A DNA stretch of 64,000 nt from Ruegeria meonggei (lineage in GTDB: Bacteria; Pseudomonadota; Alphaproteobacteria; Rhodobacterales; Rhodobacteraceae): contig NZ_FWFP01000001.1 in the NCBI RefSeq assembly GCF_900172215.1, forward strand, positions 248,001-312,000. The letters are read 5' to 3'. Made by a program: the position numbers and the translations under genes. The notes beneath the pieces were generated by a model. The model saw nothing but the letters and a program-made list of their open reading frames with translations. It did no database searches and was not told the DNA's origin. This document shows, one piece after another, positions 17,669-26,433 of this stretch (positions are counted from its first letter, which is position 1; every line of letters starts with the position of its first letter).

Positions 17669-17797
17669 GTACCCTCCAGCGGCGTGTGTCCTGATTGAAA
17701 CAACTGAGCGGCCCATTGCGGCGGGTATTTTAGCCATGTTTCAAAGTCGGAAAGTGCGCCCGTTCCGAGATAAGGTCAACCATTGCCAAATGAGAAA

Positions 17798-17814
17798 TGT
17801 AAATCAATTTCACA
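17798..17814. promoter_or_regulatory. Palindromic operator candidate A upstream of the DUF2852 gene
   Basis: The site TGTAAATCAATTTCACA is a dyad (TGTRAA ... TTYACA). With flanks it forms one 21-bp arm of an inverted repeat with site B: 17 of 21 positions agree when one is reversed. The regulator is unknown. Confidence 0.5.
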
Positions 17815-17855
17815 TTGACCTCTTGCAACCGGGCAAAACCACCCCATCTAGACAA

Positions 17856-17872
17856 TGTGAACGCAATTTACA
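17856..17872. promoter_or_regulatory. Palindromic operator candidate B upstream of the DUF2852 gene
   Basis: TGTGAACGCAATTTACA is the same dyad in opposite orientation, 58 bp centre to centre from site A and 18 bp before the ATG at 17891. The stretch between the sites holds TTGCAA and, 17 bp on, ATCTAG, a possible weak promoter. Confidence 0.5.
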
Positions 17873-17890
17873 TCAACCCGGAGAACCCAA

Positions 17891-18313
17891 ATGACCGCAC
17901 TATCCGACCACGCCGTCCCCGCAAATCCGGGATGGCTTTACCGCGCCGAATCCTGGCTTGACGACAAGGGCAAAGGGGCCTGGATTGCCGCAATGGTTCT
18001 TGGTTTCATCTTCTTCTGGCCCGTCGGCCTGGCCCTTCTGGCTTATATGATCTGGAGCAAACGTATGTTCAGCAAATCCTGCAGCCGCCGCAAATCCTGG
18101 CAAAGCCACATGAGTGCGATGAAGCCTTCGGGCAACAGTGCCTTTGACGCCTATAAATCCGACACGCTGGCCCGGCTTGAGCGCGAGCAGCAGGATTTCG
18201 AATCCTTCCTGCGCCGCCTGCGCGACGCTAAGGACAAGGCCGAATTTGATCAGTTCATGGACGAACGCGCCAGCGAGAACCGCGACGAAGCTGAAAACAG
18301 CGACCGCGCCTGA
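17891..18313 (+). CDS. DUF2852 membrane protein
   Basis: A 140-residue protein with one or two hydrophobic helices (about 30-57, GAWIAAMVLGFIFFWPVGLA) followed by a charged, coiled-coil-prone tail (DTLARLEREQQDFESFLRRL). This is the DUF2852 layout, common in Alphaproteobacteria and without known function. GGAG at 17880-17883 precedes the ATG. Two near-identical palindromes lie upstream, which suggests the gene is controlled by a dimeric repressor or activator. The RDD gene follows after 65 bp on the same strand. Confidence 0.85.
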   Translation: MTALSDHAVPANPGWLYRAESWLDDKGKGAWIAAMVLGFIFFWPVGLALLAYMIWSKRMFSKSCSRRKSWQSHMSAMKPSGNSAFDAYKSDTLARLEREQQDFESFLRRLRDAKDKAEFDQFMDERASENRDEAENSDRA

Positions 18314-18378
18314 TCCAGCCTTGCCCTGTCCCGCCTGTCGGGACAGGGTGCCCCTGCACAATACCCGGATTTCACCAC

Positions 18379-18810
18379 ATGACCCATCTGCCCGATCCAG
18401 AAAACCAGCCTGAATTCTATCAATCCGTATCGATGAAACGGTTCTTTGCCTGGCTTTTTGACATCGCCTTTGTCTCACTGCTGTGTACCGTGGCGATCCT
18501 GCTGACCTTCGGCATGGGCTTTTTCATCCTGGCCTTGATTTACGCGGTGATCAGCTTTGTCTACCGCGTGGTTACGATCTCAAACGGGTCGGCCACGCTG
18601 GGCATGCGGTTCATGGGGATCGAGCTGCGCGACTCATTCGGAGCCCGCATGGATACCGGCAAGGCGGTGGCGCATACGGCCGGGTACTTTGTCAGCATGG
18701 CTTTTCCCGTCCTGCAGATTATTTCGGTCATCATGATGTTGACCAGCGCCCGGTGTCAGGGCCTGACGGACACCTTCCTTGGGACGGTTATGATCAACCA
18801 GCGGGCGTGA
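18379..18810 (+). CDS. RDD-family membrane protein
   Basis: A 143-residue protein with about three membrane helices. The family signature is the early arginine-aspartate pair: MKRFFAWLFDIAF carries the R and D of the first helix, and TLGMRFMGIELRD carries the later conserved block. RDD proteins are poorly understood; some are linked to transport or sodium/proton exchange. It follows the DUF2852 gene and precedes bpt on the same strand. Confidence 0.85.
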   Translation: MTHLPDPENQPEFYQSVSMKRFFAWLFDIAFVSLLCTVAILLTFGMGFFILALIYAVISFVYRVVTISNGSATLGMRFMGIELRDSFGARMDTGKAVAHTAGYFVSMAFPVLQIISVIMMLTSARCQGLTDTFLGTVMINQRA

Positions 18811-18886
18811 AAAAACAGCAACGTGAATCACTTGGCGGTTCAGGAAACCGTTGTTATCATCGGTCTTTAGGAAACACGGGACCTTC

Positions 18887-19714
18887 ATGCGACACACGCT
18901 GCCAATCGCGCCACAATTCTATGTGACGGCACCACAGCCCTGCCCTTACCTTGAAGGCAGGATGGAGCGTAAGCTGTTTACCGCCCTTCAGGGTGAAGGG
19001 GCTGATCAACTAAACAACTCCTTGTCCCAACAGGGGTTCCGCCGATCACAAAACGTACTGTACCGCCCCTCTTGCACCGATTGCGCCGCCTGCTTGTCCG
19101 CGCGCATCGACGTGTCAGCCTTTCGTCCCAGCAAGAGTCAAAAGCGCGCCGCCAGGAAAAACGACTATCTAAAGCGCCGCGCCAATTCGCCCTGGGCAAC
19201 GGACGAGCAATACGACCTGTTCCGTCACTATCTGGACACCCGCCACGCCGATGGCGGGATGGCCGATATGGACGTGTTTGAATTTGCTGCGATGATCGAG
19301 GAAACGCCGATCCGCAGCCGGGTTGTGGAATATGCCGATCCGGAAACGGATACCCTGATTGCCGTCAGCCTGACCGACGTTCTGGATGACGGGCTCAGCA
19401 TGGTGTATTCCTTCTTTAATCCCGAACTGCCACAAAGCTCGTTGGGGACATATATGATCCTCGATCATATCGACATCGCACGTGAAGCCGGATTGCCTTA
19501 TGTCTACCTAGGCTATTGGGTGCCCGGCAGCCCAAAGATGGGCTATAAAGCGCGGTTTTCGGGGCTTGAGGCTTACATTCAGGGCGCTTGGACCCGTGTC
19601 GGCAATCCATCAGACCTGACCGATTCCACGCACCACCCCCTGTCAACGGCCCCGATTGCCGAGCAGGTCGCAAGCATCCAACTGCCCGACCGCCACCCCA
19701 CCAAGAAGGGCTAA
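18887..19714 (+). CDS. bpt: Leucyl/aspartyl-glutamyl-tRNA protein transferase
   Basis: A 275-residue aminoacyl-tRNA protein transferase of the Bpt/ATE type, which adds leucine to N-terminal Asp or Glu and so marks proteins for ClpAP in the N-degron pathway. The N-terminal block [15 protein letters not shown], the cysteine motif [18 protein letters not shown] and the C-terminal [18 protein letters not shown] are all present. The ATG at 18887 gives the family N terminus ([12 protein letters not shown]). The ribosome site (AGGAAA) is weak. A glyoxalase-fold gene follows six bases after the stop. Confidence 0.92.
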   Translation: MRHTLPIAPQFYVTAPQPCPYLEGRMERKLFTALQGEGADQLNNSLSQQGFRRSQNVLYRPSCTDCAACLSARIDVSAFRPSKSQKRAARKNDYLKRRANSPWATDEQYDLFRHYLDTRHADGGMADMDVFEFAAMIEETPIRSRVVEYADPETDTLIAVSLTDVLDDGLSMVYSFFNPELPQSSLGTYMILDHIDIAREAGLPYVYLGYWVPGSPKMGYKARFSGLEAYIQGAWTRVGNPSDLTDSTHHPLSTAPIAEQVASIQLPDRHPTKKG

Positions 19715-19720
19715 TCGTCC

Positions 19721-20110
19721 ATGCGGCAAAGCTTGCACGCGGTCACCCTTGTGGTGCCCGACTACGACGAGGCGATCTCGTTCTACACCCAAACGCTAAA
19801 CTTCACCTTGCTGCAGGATATCGACCTGGGTGGCGGCAAACGCTGGGTGCGGGTGGCGCCTCCGGGATCAAGCGACGGATCCCTGCTGCTGGCCAAAGCC
19901 AACGGTCCGGACCAAACCGCAGCCATCGGCAATCAAACTGGCGGCCGCGTGGGGTTCTTTCTGCAAACCGACAATTTCAAACGTGATCACGCAGCCATGC
20001 AAACCGCTGGCGTGGAATTTGAGGAATTACCGCGCCAAGAGCCTTACGGAACCGTCGCCGTCTGGCGCGACCCGTTCGGGAACCGCTGGGACTTAATAGA
20101 ATTCTCCTAA
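19721..20110 (+). CDS. VOC-family (glyoxalase-fold) protein
   Basis: A 129-residue vicinal oxygen chelate protein. It begins with the usual HAVTLVVPDYDEAISFY strand-helix and ends WRDPFGNRWDLIEF, the second half of the fold with the likely metal glutamate. Such proteins include glyoxalases, dioxygenases and resistance proteins; I cannot choose among them. It is six bases downstream of bpt and probably co-transcribed. Confidence 0.85.
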   Translation: MRQSLHAVTLVVPDYDEAISFYTQTLNFTLLQDIDLGGGKRWVRVAPPGSSDGSLLLAKANGPDQTAAIGNQTGGRVGFFLQTDNFKRDHAAMQTAGVEFEELPRQEPYGTVAVWRDPFGNRWDLIEFS

Positions 20111-20117
20111 TCCATCC

Positions 20118-20142
20118 CTTCATCTGGCAATAAATATCCCGG
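20118..20142 (-). repeat. Dispersed intergenic repeat, copy 4
   Basis: On the plus strand it reads CTTCATCTGGC then AATATCCCGG. It lies just after the VOC gene stop. A perfect 12-bp-arm inverted repeat follows at 20151-20184. Confidence 0.82.
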
Positions 20143-20150
20143 GGTGAATT

Positions 20151-20184
20151 TGGCCAGGGGCCAAAGAGGGGCTGGCCCCTGGCC
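20151..20184. repeat. Large inverted repeat beside repeat copy 4
   Basis: Arms TGGCCAGGGGCC (20151-20162) and GGCCCCTGGCCA (20173-20184) are perfect complements around a 10-base loop. Like the hairpins beside copies 2, 5 and 6, it sits on the CCGGG side of the repeat core. Confidence 0.75.
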
Positions 20185-20197
20185 AATACCCAAAAGC

Positions 20198-20224
20198 AAA
20201 GGGGGCCCGCAGGCCCCCTTTTCC
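20198..20224. terminator. Bidirectional intrinsic terminator
   Basis: A 10-bp stem AAAGGGGGCC (20198-20207) and GGCCCCCTTT (20212-20221) with a four-base loop, T-rich on the plus strand and, by its flanking A run, on the minus strand. It separates the convergent VOC and TRAP permease genes. Confidence 0.8.
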
Positions 20225-20246
20225 ATTTGATTATACTACGAATGCA

Positions 20247-22601
20247 TCAGTTTGGGATCAGATCCGGAACGATGGTCACAATCGTTGGGAAGAACCACAA
20301 TATCCCAATCCCCACCACTTGGATCAGCACAAACGGAATGATCCCACGATAGATATGGCCGGTCGTAACCTCTTTTGGTGCAACCCCACGCAGATAGAAC
20401 AAAGCGAACCCAAAAGGCGGCGTCAGAAACGAGGTCTGCAGGTTCACGGCCACCATGATCGTCACCCACTTCGGATCAAACGACCCGCCATAGATCACCG
20501 GGCCCACGATGGGGATCACGATATAAATGATCTCGAGGAAATCCAGCACAAAGCCAAGAATGAACAGCACCAGCATCACGATCAGGAAGACCGTGAATTC
20601 ATTGTCAAAGCTCTTCAGGAATTGCTGGATGTAATGCTCACCTCCGAATGAGATCACCACAAGGTTCAACAGTTGCGACCCGATCAGGATGGTAAAGACC
20701 ATCGAGGTCACCTTGGCCGTCTCGCGCACCACTGGTGTCAGCACGCCGCTGGTAAACAGCACCCAGCAACCAAACAGCAGACCGAACAACGCATAGATAT
20801 AGGCGGCATAGGCGAAGAAAAAGGCGATCCATGTCTCAACCGACGCCCCGCCCTGATTGATGCGCAAATCGAAGTTCACACCCAGCAGCAAACAGATGAT
20901 AACCGCAAAGGTCGACCAGATGATCACGTTTCCAGACTGTCCCTGATCCTTCAGCTTGCGATAAGCTGCCAGCATGACTGCCCCACCCGCGCCCAGCGCA
21001 GCCGCCGGTGTTGGGTTGGTTACCCCCCCAAGGATCGAGCCCAATACCGCGATGATCAAAACCAGTGGCGGAAACACCACGCGGATCAGGTCATTGGTCG
21101 CGCAGCGCGCAGCGGCTTCTTTGCAGCCATAAATGGCAAGGGCAAACGGGATCGCCAATCCTACAAAGGTCCAGCCAGGAGACGTTGTTGGCGAGATGAA
21201 CAACACATCAACCAACAGCATCAGCAACAGACCTATTGCCCCTACGATCAGTGGCTGCGCTGGACGCGACGGCGCGATGCCCCGACCCATAACCAGTGTC
21301 AGTCCCAGCAGAACGACGATCACGGCAACCCCGGTTCCGATCGGTGCAGCAGAGGCGATCTTGGCCTCCAACGCGGCGGCTAGTTCTTCTTCGCTCAGAC
21401 GCTGCGCAGCTGCGGTACCTCCGGCGGCATCAATCGCCTCCTGCTCGGAAACGGCCTCGTCCCATGCGGATTGACCATGCAGCTCAATCATGGACAGCTT
21501 GCAGTCTTCGGATACGTTGGTGCGAAGTGATGCGGATGCACCCACATCGGAAAACGCCGAAACGGCGATGTTCTGGCTACCGATCAAACCGACATTACCC
21601 AGAAGAACAACACCGACGATCAGCGCAACAGGCGCGCCTAACAACCAGGTCAGACCTTCGGACCGAGTGATCGGCTCTCCTGTGCCGCCCGACATCGGGA
21701 CCGCTGGCGCTTTATCAGGATTCAGAAGGGCATAGCCAAAGGCATAGAGCGCATAGAGCAGCGCCAGCATGATCCCAGGCAGCAATGCCGCCTGGAACAG
21801 CGTGCCGACAGAGACCACTGCAGGTTCCCCCAGATAGGTCAGCGCGTCGGTACAGCCTGCCTCGACCGCACGGGTTTCCTGCGCGGTCGAATACAGATCC
21901 CCGGCCAGCGTTCCCAGCAGAACGATCACAATTGAGGGAGGAATGATCTGCCCAAGCGTGCCCGAGGCCGCAATCACACCCGTCGCCAATTCTGGCGAAT
22001 AGTTGTTCCGCAACATGGTCGGCAGCGCCAAAAGGCCCATCGTTACAACGGTCGCACCCACAATCCCGGTCGAGGCCGCCAGAAACGCGCCCACAACCAC
22101 AATCGACACGGCCAGACCGCCCGGCAGCGGGCCAAAAACGCGGGCCATGGTGGTCAGCAGGTCGTTGGCGATCTTGGACCGTTCCAGCGTGATGCCCATC
22201 AGAACAAACATCAGAACCGCCAGCAGCGTCTCAATGGATTGCCCCGCTAGAACCCGTTCATTCATACGGTTCACGATGAAAGATACGTTGCGATCCAGCG
22301 CGGTTTCCCAGCCCTGCACAAAGACCGGCTCGGCGATCCTGGGTAACTCCGGGTATCGGAACACCGATATCACATCGGGTTTGACCCCCGTGTTCACAAT
22401 GTCCCTATAGGCCTGTGAACTGGTGTCAATTGCCTGATGGATCAACAACCCGGAACTGTCCAGTGCGGCAATGATCCCGAAAGAGATGATCCCGGCTCCG
22501 CCAATGGCAAAGGCCACGGGAAAGCCGCTCAGGATACCTCCGAACAGGCAGAAAAATACGATAATGAGGCCTATCTCGACGCCATCAAGTCCGAATAACA
22601 T
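20247..22601 (-). CDS. TRAP transporter large permease, long (FcbT3/COG4664-like) form
   Basis: A 784-residue membrane protein that carries the TRAP transport channel, driven by an ion gradient. The DctM family segments are clear: GILSGFPVAFAIGG, GAFLAASTGIVGATVVTMGLLALPTML, ASGTLGQIIPPSIV and, at the C terminus, LQTSFLTPPFGFALFYLRG. It is almost twice the usual DctM length of about 430 because of a large middle part (about 300-560) with extra helices and an alanine/glutamate-rich soluble stretch, plus an extended loop at 55-110. This long form is known for the mannitol/chloroaromatic-type class. It starts 17 bp after the small permease stop. Confidence 0.92.
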   Translation of the reverse strand: MLFGLDGVEIGLIIVFFCLFGGILSGFPVAFAIGGAGIISFGIIAALDSSGLLIHQAIDTSSQAYRDIVNTGVKPDVISVFRYPELPRIAEPVFVQGWETALDRNVSFIVNRMNERVLAGQSIETLLAVLMFVLMGITLERSKIANDLLTTMARVFGPLPGGLAVSIVVVGAFLAASTGIVGATVVTMGLLALPTMLRNNYSPELATGVIAASGTLGQIIPPSIVIVLLGTLAGDLYSTAQETRAVEAGCTDALTYLGEPAVVSVGTLFQAALLPGIMLALLYALYAFGYALLNPDKAPAVPMSGGTGEPITRSEGLTWLLGAPVALIVGVVLLGNVGLIGSQNIAVSAFSDVGASASLRTNVSEDCKLSMIELHGQSAWDEAVSEQEAIDAAGGTAAAQRLSEEELAAALEAKIASAAPIGTGVAVIVVLLGLTLVMGRGIAPSRPAQPLIVGAIGLLLMLLVDVLFISPTTSPGWTFVGLAIPFALAIYGCKEAAARCATNDLIRVVFPPLVLIIAVLGSILGGVTNPTPAAALGAGGAVMLAAYRKLKDQGQSGNVIIWSTFAVIICLLLGVNFDLRINQGGASVETWIAFFFAYAAYIYALFGLLFGCWVLFTSGVLTPVVRETAKVTSMVFTILIGSQLLNLVVISFGGEHYIQQFLKSFDNEFTVFLIVMLVLFILGFVLDFLEIIYIVIPIVGPVIYGGSFDPKWVTIMVAVNLQTSFLTPPFGFALFYLRGVAPKEVTTGHIYRGIIPFVLIQVVGIGILWFFPTIVTIVPDLIPN

Positions 22602-22618
22602 AGTCTGGGTCTCCGTCC

Positions 22619-23545
22619 CTAATGTGCGCCTTCATAGGCTTCTTCACCCTCGCCAAGGCTGTCCTTGTCGAGGTATTTTCCAACGCTTTCGGGGCCTTCG
22701 ACATATTCCAGATACGAGCGGTACAGGAAGGCGATGGCGTGCAGGAACACCATGGCGGCAAACCCGATCAGCAGAATCTTGAACAGGAAATAGCCGTTGA
22801 ACCCGTTCGGGCTGAACCCGATGGTTTCGATATTCCAGCGCAGCGCACGGGATTTCAGCACCAGCTTGTCCAGCGTGTCACTGGCCGATGGTTTCGGCAC
22901 GATCAAGTGCCGCCACATGAAGTACCAGCCATACATCCATGTGATCACCGCCAACGGCATCATGAACAGCATCGCACCCAGCATGTCGACGACGCGTTTC
23001 GCCCGGTGGCTGATGCCCGCATAGATCAAGTCAACGCGCACATGCCCACCTTGCACAAATGTGTAGGTGCAGCACAGGCAGACGACCATGGCGTTGTAGA
23101 GTTTCAGTTCCTCGGCATACCAGCTGATATCCATCTGAAGCGGAATACCCAGACCAAAAGACATATCGGGGCGTGCAAACACACGTTGCATAAAGACGAT
23201 GATGATCTGTTGGACCACCATCAACAGACCTGCCCAGGCAAAGAACCGACCTGTGGTGTTGGCGAACCCTTCCAGGCCGCGCACAATCCCCCACATAAAA
23301 TTCCGATAGTACAGACCGATCGCCGTCAGAACCAAAAACAGGGTGAAGACGACAAAGAAGAACTCGACCGATCCGCCATAGTAGACAAACCGCATGATGG
23401 ATTCTTTGTCCGACCAGTCCAGCCAGAGCTGCGGATGCGTGATGGCATATCCGAAATTATAGAAGGCTTCGGCAATGTTCTGAATGAACCAGACCAGTCC
23501 ATTCCACAAAGCGCCGAAGAACGAGATACCGTTTTCGTCCTGCAT
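22619..23545 (-). CDS. TRAP transporter small permease, long form
   Basis: A 308-residue DctQ-type subunit with four or more membrane helices, which ties the binding protein to the large permease. It is much longer than the common 160-200-residue DctQ and contains an N-terminal extension with two extra helices. The core QEVHVRVDLIYAG-like block is present as GGHVRVDLIYAGISHRAKRVVDML. The ATG at 23545 (MQDENGISFFGAL) is preferred; nine upstream codons are dropped. A stable hairpin lies between it and the upstream binding-protein gene. Confidence 0.9.
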   Translation of the reverse strand: MQDENGISFFGALWNGLVWFIQNIAEAFYNFGYAITHPQLWLDWSDKESIMRFVYYGGSVEFFFVVFTLFLVLTAIGLYYRNFMWGIVRGLEGFANTTGRFFAWAGLLMVVQQIIIVFMQRVFARPDMSFGLGIPLQMDISWYAEELKLYNAMVVCLCCTYTFVQGGHVRVDLIYAGISHRAKRVVDMLGAMLFMMPLAVITWMYGWYFMWRHLIVPKPSASDTLDKLVLKSRALRWNIETIGFSPNGFNGYFLFKILLIGFAAMVFLHAIAFLYRSYLEYVEGPESVGKYLDKDSLGEGEEAYEGAH

Positions 23546-23619
23546 GTTGTCCCCAGGTCGCGTCAGTTGCACTGCAGATTATATCTGGTTTGTCCGAACC
23601 GCATATGTGCAACGAGAGA

Positions 23620-23646
23620 GGTTTCCCCACGCAAGGTGGGGAAACC
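23620..23646 (-). other. Intercistronic hairpin between TRAP binding protein and permease genes
   Basis: Perfect 11-bp arms, GGTTTCCCCAC (23620-23630) and GTGGGGAAACC (23636-23646), with a five-base loop, 21 bases after the binding-protein stop. On the transcribed minus strand no T-run follows, so an mRNA-protecting or partial-attenuation role is more likely than full termination. On the plus strand a GTTTTGTTTT run follows. Confidence 0.65.
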
Positions 23647-23667
23647 GTTTTGTTTTCGTCTGAACGT

Positions 23668-24750
23668 TTAGCCGCGAACGCGGTTACGCTGCGTGGTATA
23701 GACGCCTGACGACAGGTCCAACCAACCAGCGGACGACGCTGACGATGCCATTGCGCTGTCGTGGATTTTCTTGAACAGTTCGTCGCCCATGTTCTCGTCC
23801 AGCACTTCCTGGCTGGCCGCGCCAAACGCGTCCCAAACGCTGTCCGGGAATTCCATGACCTTGACGCCACCCGACTGCAGACGCTGCAGTGCGGCACCGT
23901 TATTGGCGAGGAATTGCGACAGGTTCCACTGGTGGCACTCGCCCGCAGCGATCTCGATGATCTTCTGCTGAGCAGGCGTCAGGCTGTCGAACACGTCACG
24001 GTTGGTTGCCAGTGACAGGCCGGCATTCGGCTCGTGGAAACCAGCGGTGTAGTAGACCTTGGTGATTTCCTGGAAACCGGCTTTTTCATCCGCCCACGGA
24101 CCGATCCATTCGGTGCCGTCGATCGCACCCGAGGACAGTGCCTGGTACACTTCCGAACCCGGAATGTTCTGTACGGATGCGCCCAGTTTACCCAGAGCTT
24201 TGCCGCCCAGACCCGGCATCCGGAACTTAAGGCCGTTGAAATCATCGGGGCTGTTGATCTCTTTCGAGTACCAGCCACCCGCCTGCGCACCGGTGTTACC
24301 GGCCAGGAATGATTTCAAGCCAAAGATCGAACCCAGCTCGTCATGCAGCTCCATGCCGCCATCCTGGTAGTACCAGTTGACCATTTCCTGTGCGGTCATG
24401 CCGAACGGAACAGCCGTAAAGAAGGCATAACCCGGGTGCTGACCAACGAAGTAATAGTCAGCCGCGTGGTACATGTCCGCCTGACCGGACGATACCGCGT
24501 CAAATACTTCGAACGCGCCAACCAGTTCACCGGCGGCCTTGATTTCAACCGTCAGGTTGCCATCCGACATTGCGGTGATGCTGTCGGCGCAGCGCTGCGC
24601 GCTGTCAAAAACACCCGCCAAACCACGACCCCACGAGGTCACCATGGTCAGCGTGCGCTTGCCCTGCGCGTATGCTGGTGCCGCCAGCGTGGTGGCAGCA
24701 GCTGCCGAGCCGCCCAGGGCAGATGTTTTTAGAAATGAACGACGATCCAT
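23668..24750 (-). CDS. TRAP transporter substrate-binding protein (TakP-like)
   Basis: A 360-residue periplasmic binding protein that delivers an organic acid-type solute to the TRAP permease. The N terminus MDRRSFLKTSALGG is a twin-arginine-type signal followed by a cleavage region APAYAQG. The segment KFRMPGLGGKALGKLGA carries the arginine that clamps the substrate carboxylate in DctP proteins, and AIDGTEWIGPWADEKAGF resembles TakP, the 2-oxo-acid binder. A GGGGAGG ribosome site precedes the ATG. It is the first gene of the operon and diverges from the sensor kinase. The actual ligand is not known. Confidence 0.92.
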   Translation of the reverse strand: MDRRSFLKTSALGGSAAAATTLAAPAYAQGKRTLTMVTSWGRGLAGVFDSAQRCADSITAMSDGNLTVEIKAAGELVGAFEVFDAVSSGQADMYHAADYYFVGQHPGYAFFTAVPFGMTAQEMVNWYYQDGGMELHDELGSIFGLKSFLAGNTGAQAGGWYSKEINSPDDFNGLKFRMPGLGGKALGKLGASVQNIPGSEVYQALSSGAIDGTEWIGPWADEKAGFQEITKVYYTAGFHEPNAGLSLATNRDVFDSLTPAQQKIIEIAAGECHQWNLSQFLANNGAALQRLQSGGVKVMEFPDSVWDAFGAASQEVLDENMGDELFKKIHDSAMASSASSAGWLDLSSGVYTTQRNRVRG

Positions 24751-24999
24751 ATGAGTGTTCCTCCCCTACATATTCAAAACCCGGTTTGGTACCGGGCATA
24801 GTCGCTTTCAGTGCGCGTCACCTTAAAGAGCGGGTCTTGAATGTGAATACCTACTACTGCGTAGTGGATCGCGTTTTTTGCTGGCCCCAAGCGCAAAAAC
24901 AGAAGGAAATGCCGGAATTTCAATGAACATCGGCCCCTATTCAGTCCGAAACGTCCAAAAATTTTGCAATTTCCTGCGGGCTTGCGTATCGATTCGACC
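24751..24999. other. Divergent control region of the TRAP operon and two-component genes
   Basis: This 249-bp gap separates the TRAP binding-protein start (24750) and the kinase start (25000). It contains an inverted repeat CCCGGT/ACCGGG (24780-24796) close to the TRAP gene and a palindrome ACTAC-TGC-GTAGT (24853-24865) near its middle. No protein gene is evident. Confidence 0.6.
24851..24867. promoter_or_regulatory. Candidate binding site for the adjacent NarL-type regulator
   Basis: CTACTAC-TGC-GTAGTGG has six matching pairs of seven across a three-base centre. The central TACT ... AGTA character resembles half sites of NarL/FixJ-family regulators. The assignment to the neighbouring response regulator is inference from position. 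Confidence 0.4.
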
Positions 25000-26433
25000 A
25001 TGAGGGGATTCCGAAATCTGATTTCGCTGACCTACGGCCAGAAATTGTCGCTGGTTGCGGCGATTCCGCTGGTTGTTGCGGTGGCTGCCATTGCACTGCT
25101 GGTGGCCTATCAATCCCGCGCCACGGCCGAGCGTGAGATTCAGGCGCTGGAACGCCGGTTGATCGAAGCCAAGAAAGACGAACTTCGCAACTACGTCACG
25201 CAGGCCCGGAACGGGTTTGCCTATATCTATGGGCGCGCCTCTCCGGATGATAAGGTTGCCCAAAACCTGGTGACCCAGATCCTGTCGGCCATGATTTACG
25301 GAAAAGATGGGTTCTTTTTTGTCTATGATTATGACGGTAACAATCTGGTCAGCCCGCGTCAGACCGAATTTATCAACCGCAACTGGGAAGGTCTGACCGA
25401 CAGTGACGGCACGCCGATTGTGGATGAATTCATCGCCCTTGCCCGGCAAGGGGCGGGTTGGCACAGCTTCATGTGGCAAAAACCCTCGACCGGGGAAGAG
25501 GCACAGATGATCGCCTATGTCGTGGGCCTTCAGGACTGGAGATGGGCCGTCGGCACCGGCGTCTTCATTGACGATATCGTGGCCACCGTCGCCAATGCCC
25601 GCGCCGAGGTTGAAGCCCGCGTGCAACGCACATTCATGTATATCGGCGGCATTGTTCTTGCGGCGGTCCTGATCGTCTTTGCCTCGGGAATGCTGCTGAA
25701 CTTTCGCGAGCGCAGGCTGGCGGATGCCAAGCTCAAGGAGCTGACCCAGCGCGTGTTCGACGCGCAAGAGGAAGAGCGCGGTCGCGTTGCGCGTGAGCTG
25801 CATGATGGGATCAGCCAGATCCTTGTCGGGGTGCGCTACGCGCTGGACAATGCGCGACGCAAACTTGAACGTGGAGAGGAGGATGGTGCACGCGATCCGC
25901 TGGGCAAGGGGATCGACCACCTTGCTACCGCCATCACCGAGGTGCGTCGCATCAGCCGAGACCTGCGTCCTGGTGTGCTGGACGATTTGGGCCTCGGCCC
26001 TGCTCTGAAGGCTCTGACCGACGATTTCCGGGAACGCACCGGGATAGAGACCGAGTTCTCGACCGTTGTGTTTCGCAACCGGCTGGATCAAGACAGCAAG
26101 ATCGCCCTTTACCGGATCGCACAAGAGGCGCTGACCAATATTGAACGCCATTCCGGCGCGACCCGTGTCACAATTGACCTGCGCGGTCACAAGAAAGGTG
26201 CAACCATGCGTATCACCGACAACGGTCAGGGACTGCCCAGCGGTCCGGATCAGGTCGCAACCGGGATCGGACTGCGCAACATGGAAGAACGCATCGAACA
26301 ACTTGACGGATCGCTGCGCATTCTGTCATCACGCGGCCCACGCAGCGGCACAGTGATCGAGGCCAGCCTGCCTCTCAGTCATTTGCTGTCGCCACACGAA
26401 GATTCAACGCCAAACCGAAAGGCCGGAACATGA
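25000..26433 (+). CDS. Membrane sensor histidine kinase (sCache, HisKA_3)
   Basis: A 477-residue kinase. Helix 1 is about residues 17-37, an extracytoplasmic small Cache domain follows (about 40-205, with GKDGFFFVYDYDGNNLVSP and DWRWAVGTGVF), helix 2 spans about 212-234, and the cytoplasmic part has a NarX/DegS-type HisKA_3 domain with phospho-acceptor H268 in RVARELHDGISQ. The ATPase part shows DNGQGLP and TGIGLRNMEERI. The ATG at 25000 is preferred over an upstream TTG. It overlaps the regulator gene by ATGA. Placed back to back with a TRAP operon, it probably senses the transported acid or a relative. Confidence 0.93.
   Translation: MRGFRNLISLTYGQKLSLVAAIPLVVAVAAIALLVAYQSRATAEREIQALERRLIEAKKDELRNYVTQARNGFAYIYGRASPDDKVAQNLVTQILSAMIYGKDGFFFVYDYDGNNLVSPRQTEFINRNWEGLTDSDGTPIVDEFIALARQGAGWHSFMWQKPSTGEEAQMIAYVVGLQDWRWAVGTGVFIDDIVATVANARAEVEARVQRTFMYIGGIVLAAVLIVFASGMLLNFRERRLADAKLKELTQRVFDAQEEERGRVARELHDGISQILVGVRYALDNARRKLERGEEDGARDPLGKGIDHLATAITEVRRISRDLRPGVLDDLGLGPALKALTDDFRERTGIETEFSTVVFRNRLDQDSKIALYRIAQEALTNIERHSGATRVTIDLRGHKKGATMRITDNGQGLPSGPDQVATGIGLRNMEERIEQLDGSLRILSSRGPRSGTVIEASLPLSHLLSPHEDSTPNRKAGT

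Noticed and set aside
17798..17872. PpsR/CrtJ boxes (TGT-N12-ACA)
   Set aside because: The spacing between TGT and ACA is 11 bases, not 12, in both sites, so I did not assign them to PpsR.
22622..23671. A 349-residue open frame antisense to the TRAP small permease
   Set aside because: It is rich in His, Gln and Arg, typical of an antisense frame, and the permease is well supported.
24937..26301. A 454-residue open frame antisense to the sensor kinase
   Set aside because: The kinase domains on the plus strand are unmistakable; the antisense product has no recognisable features.
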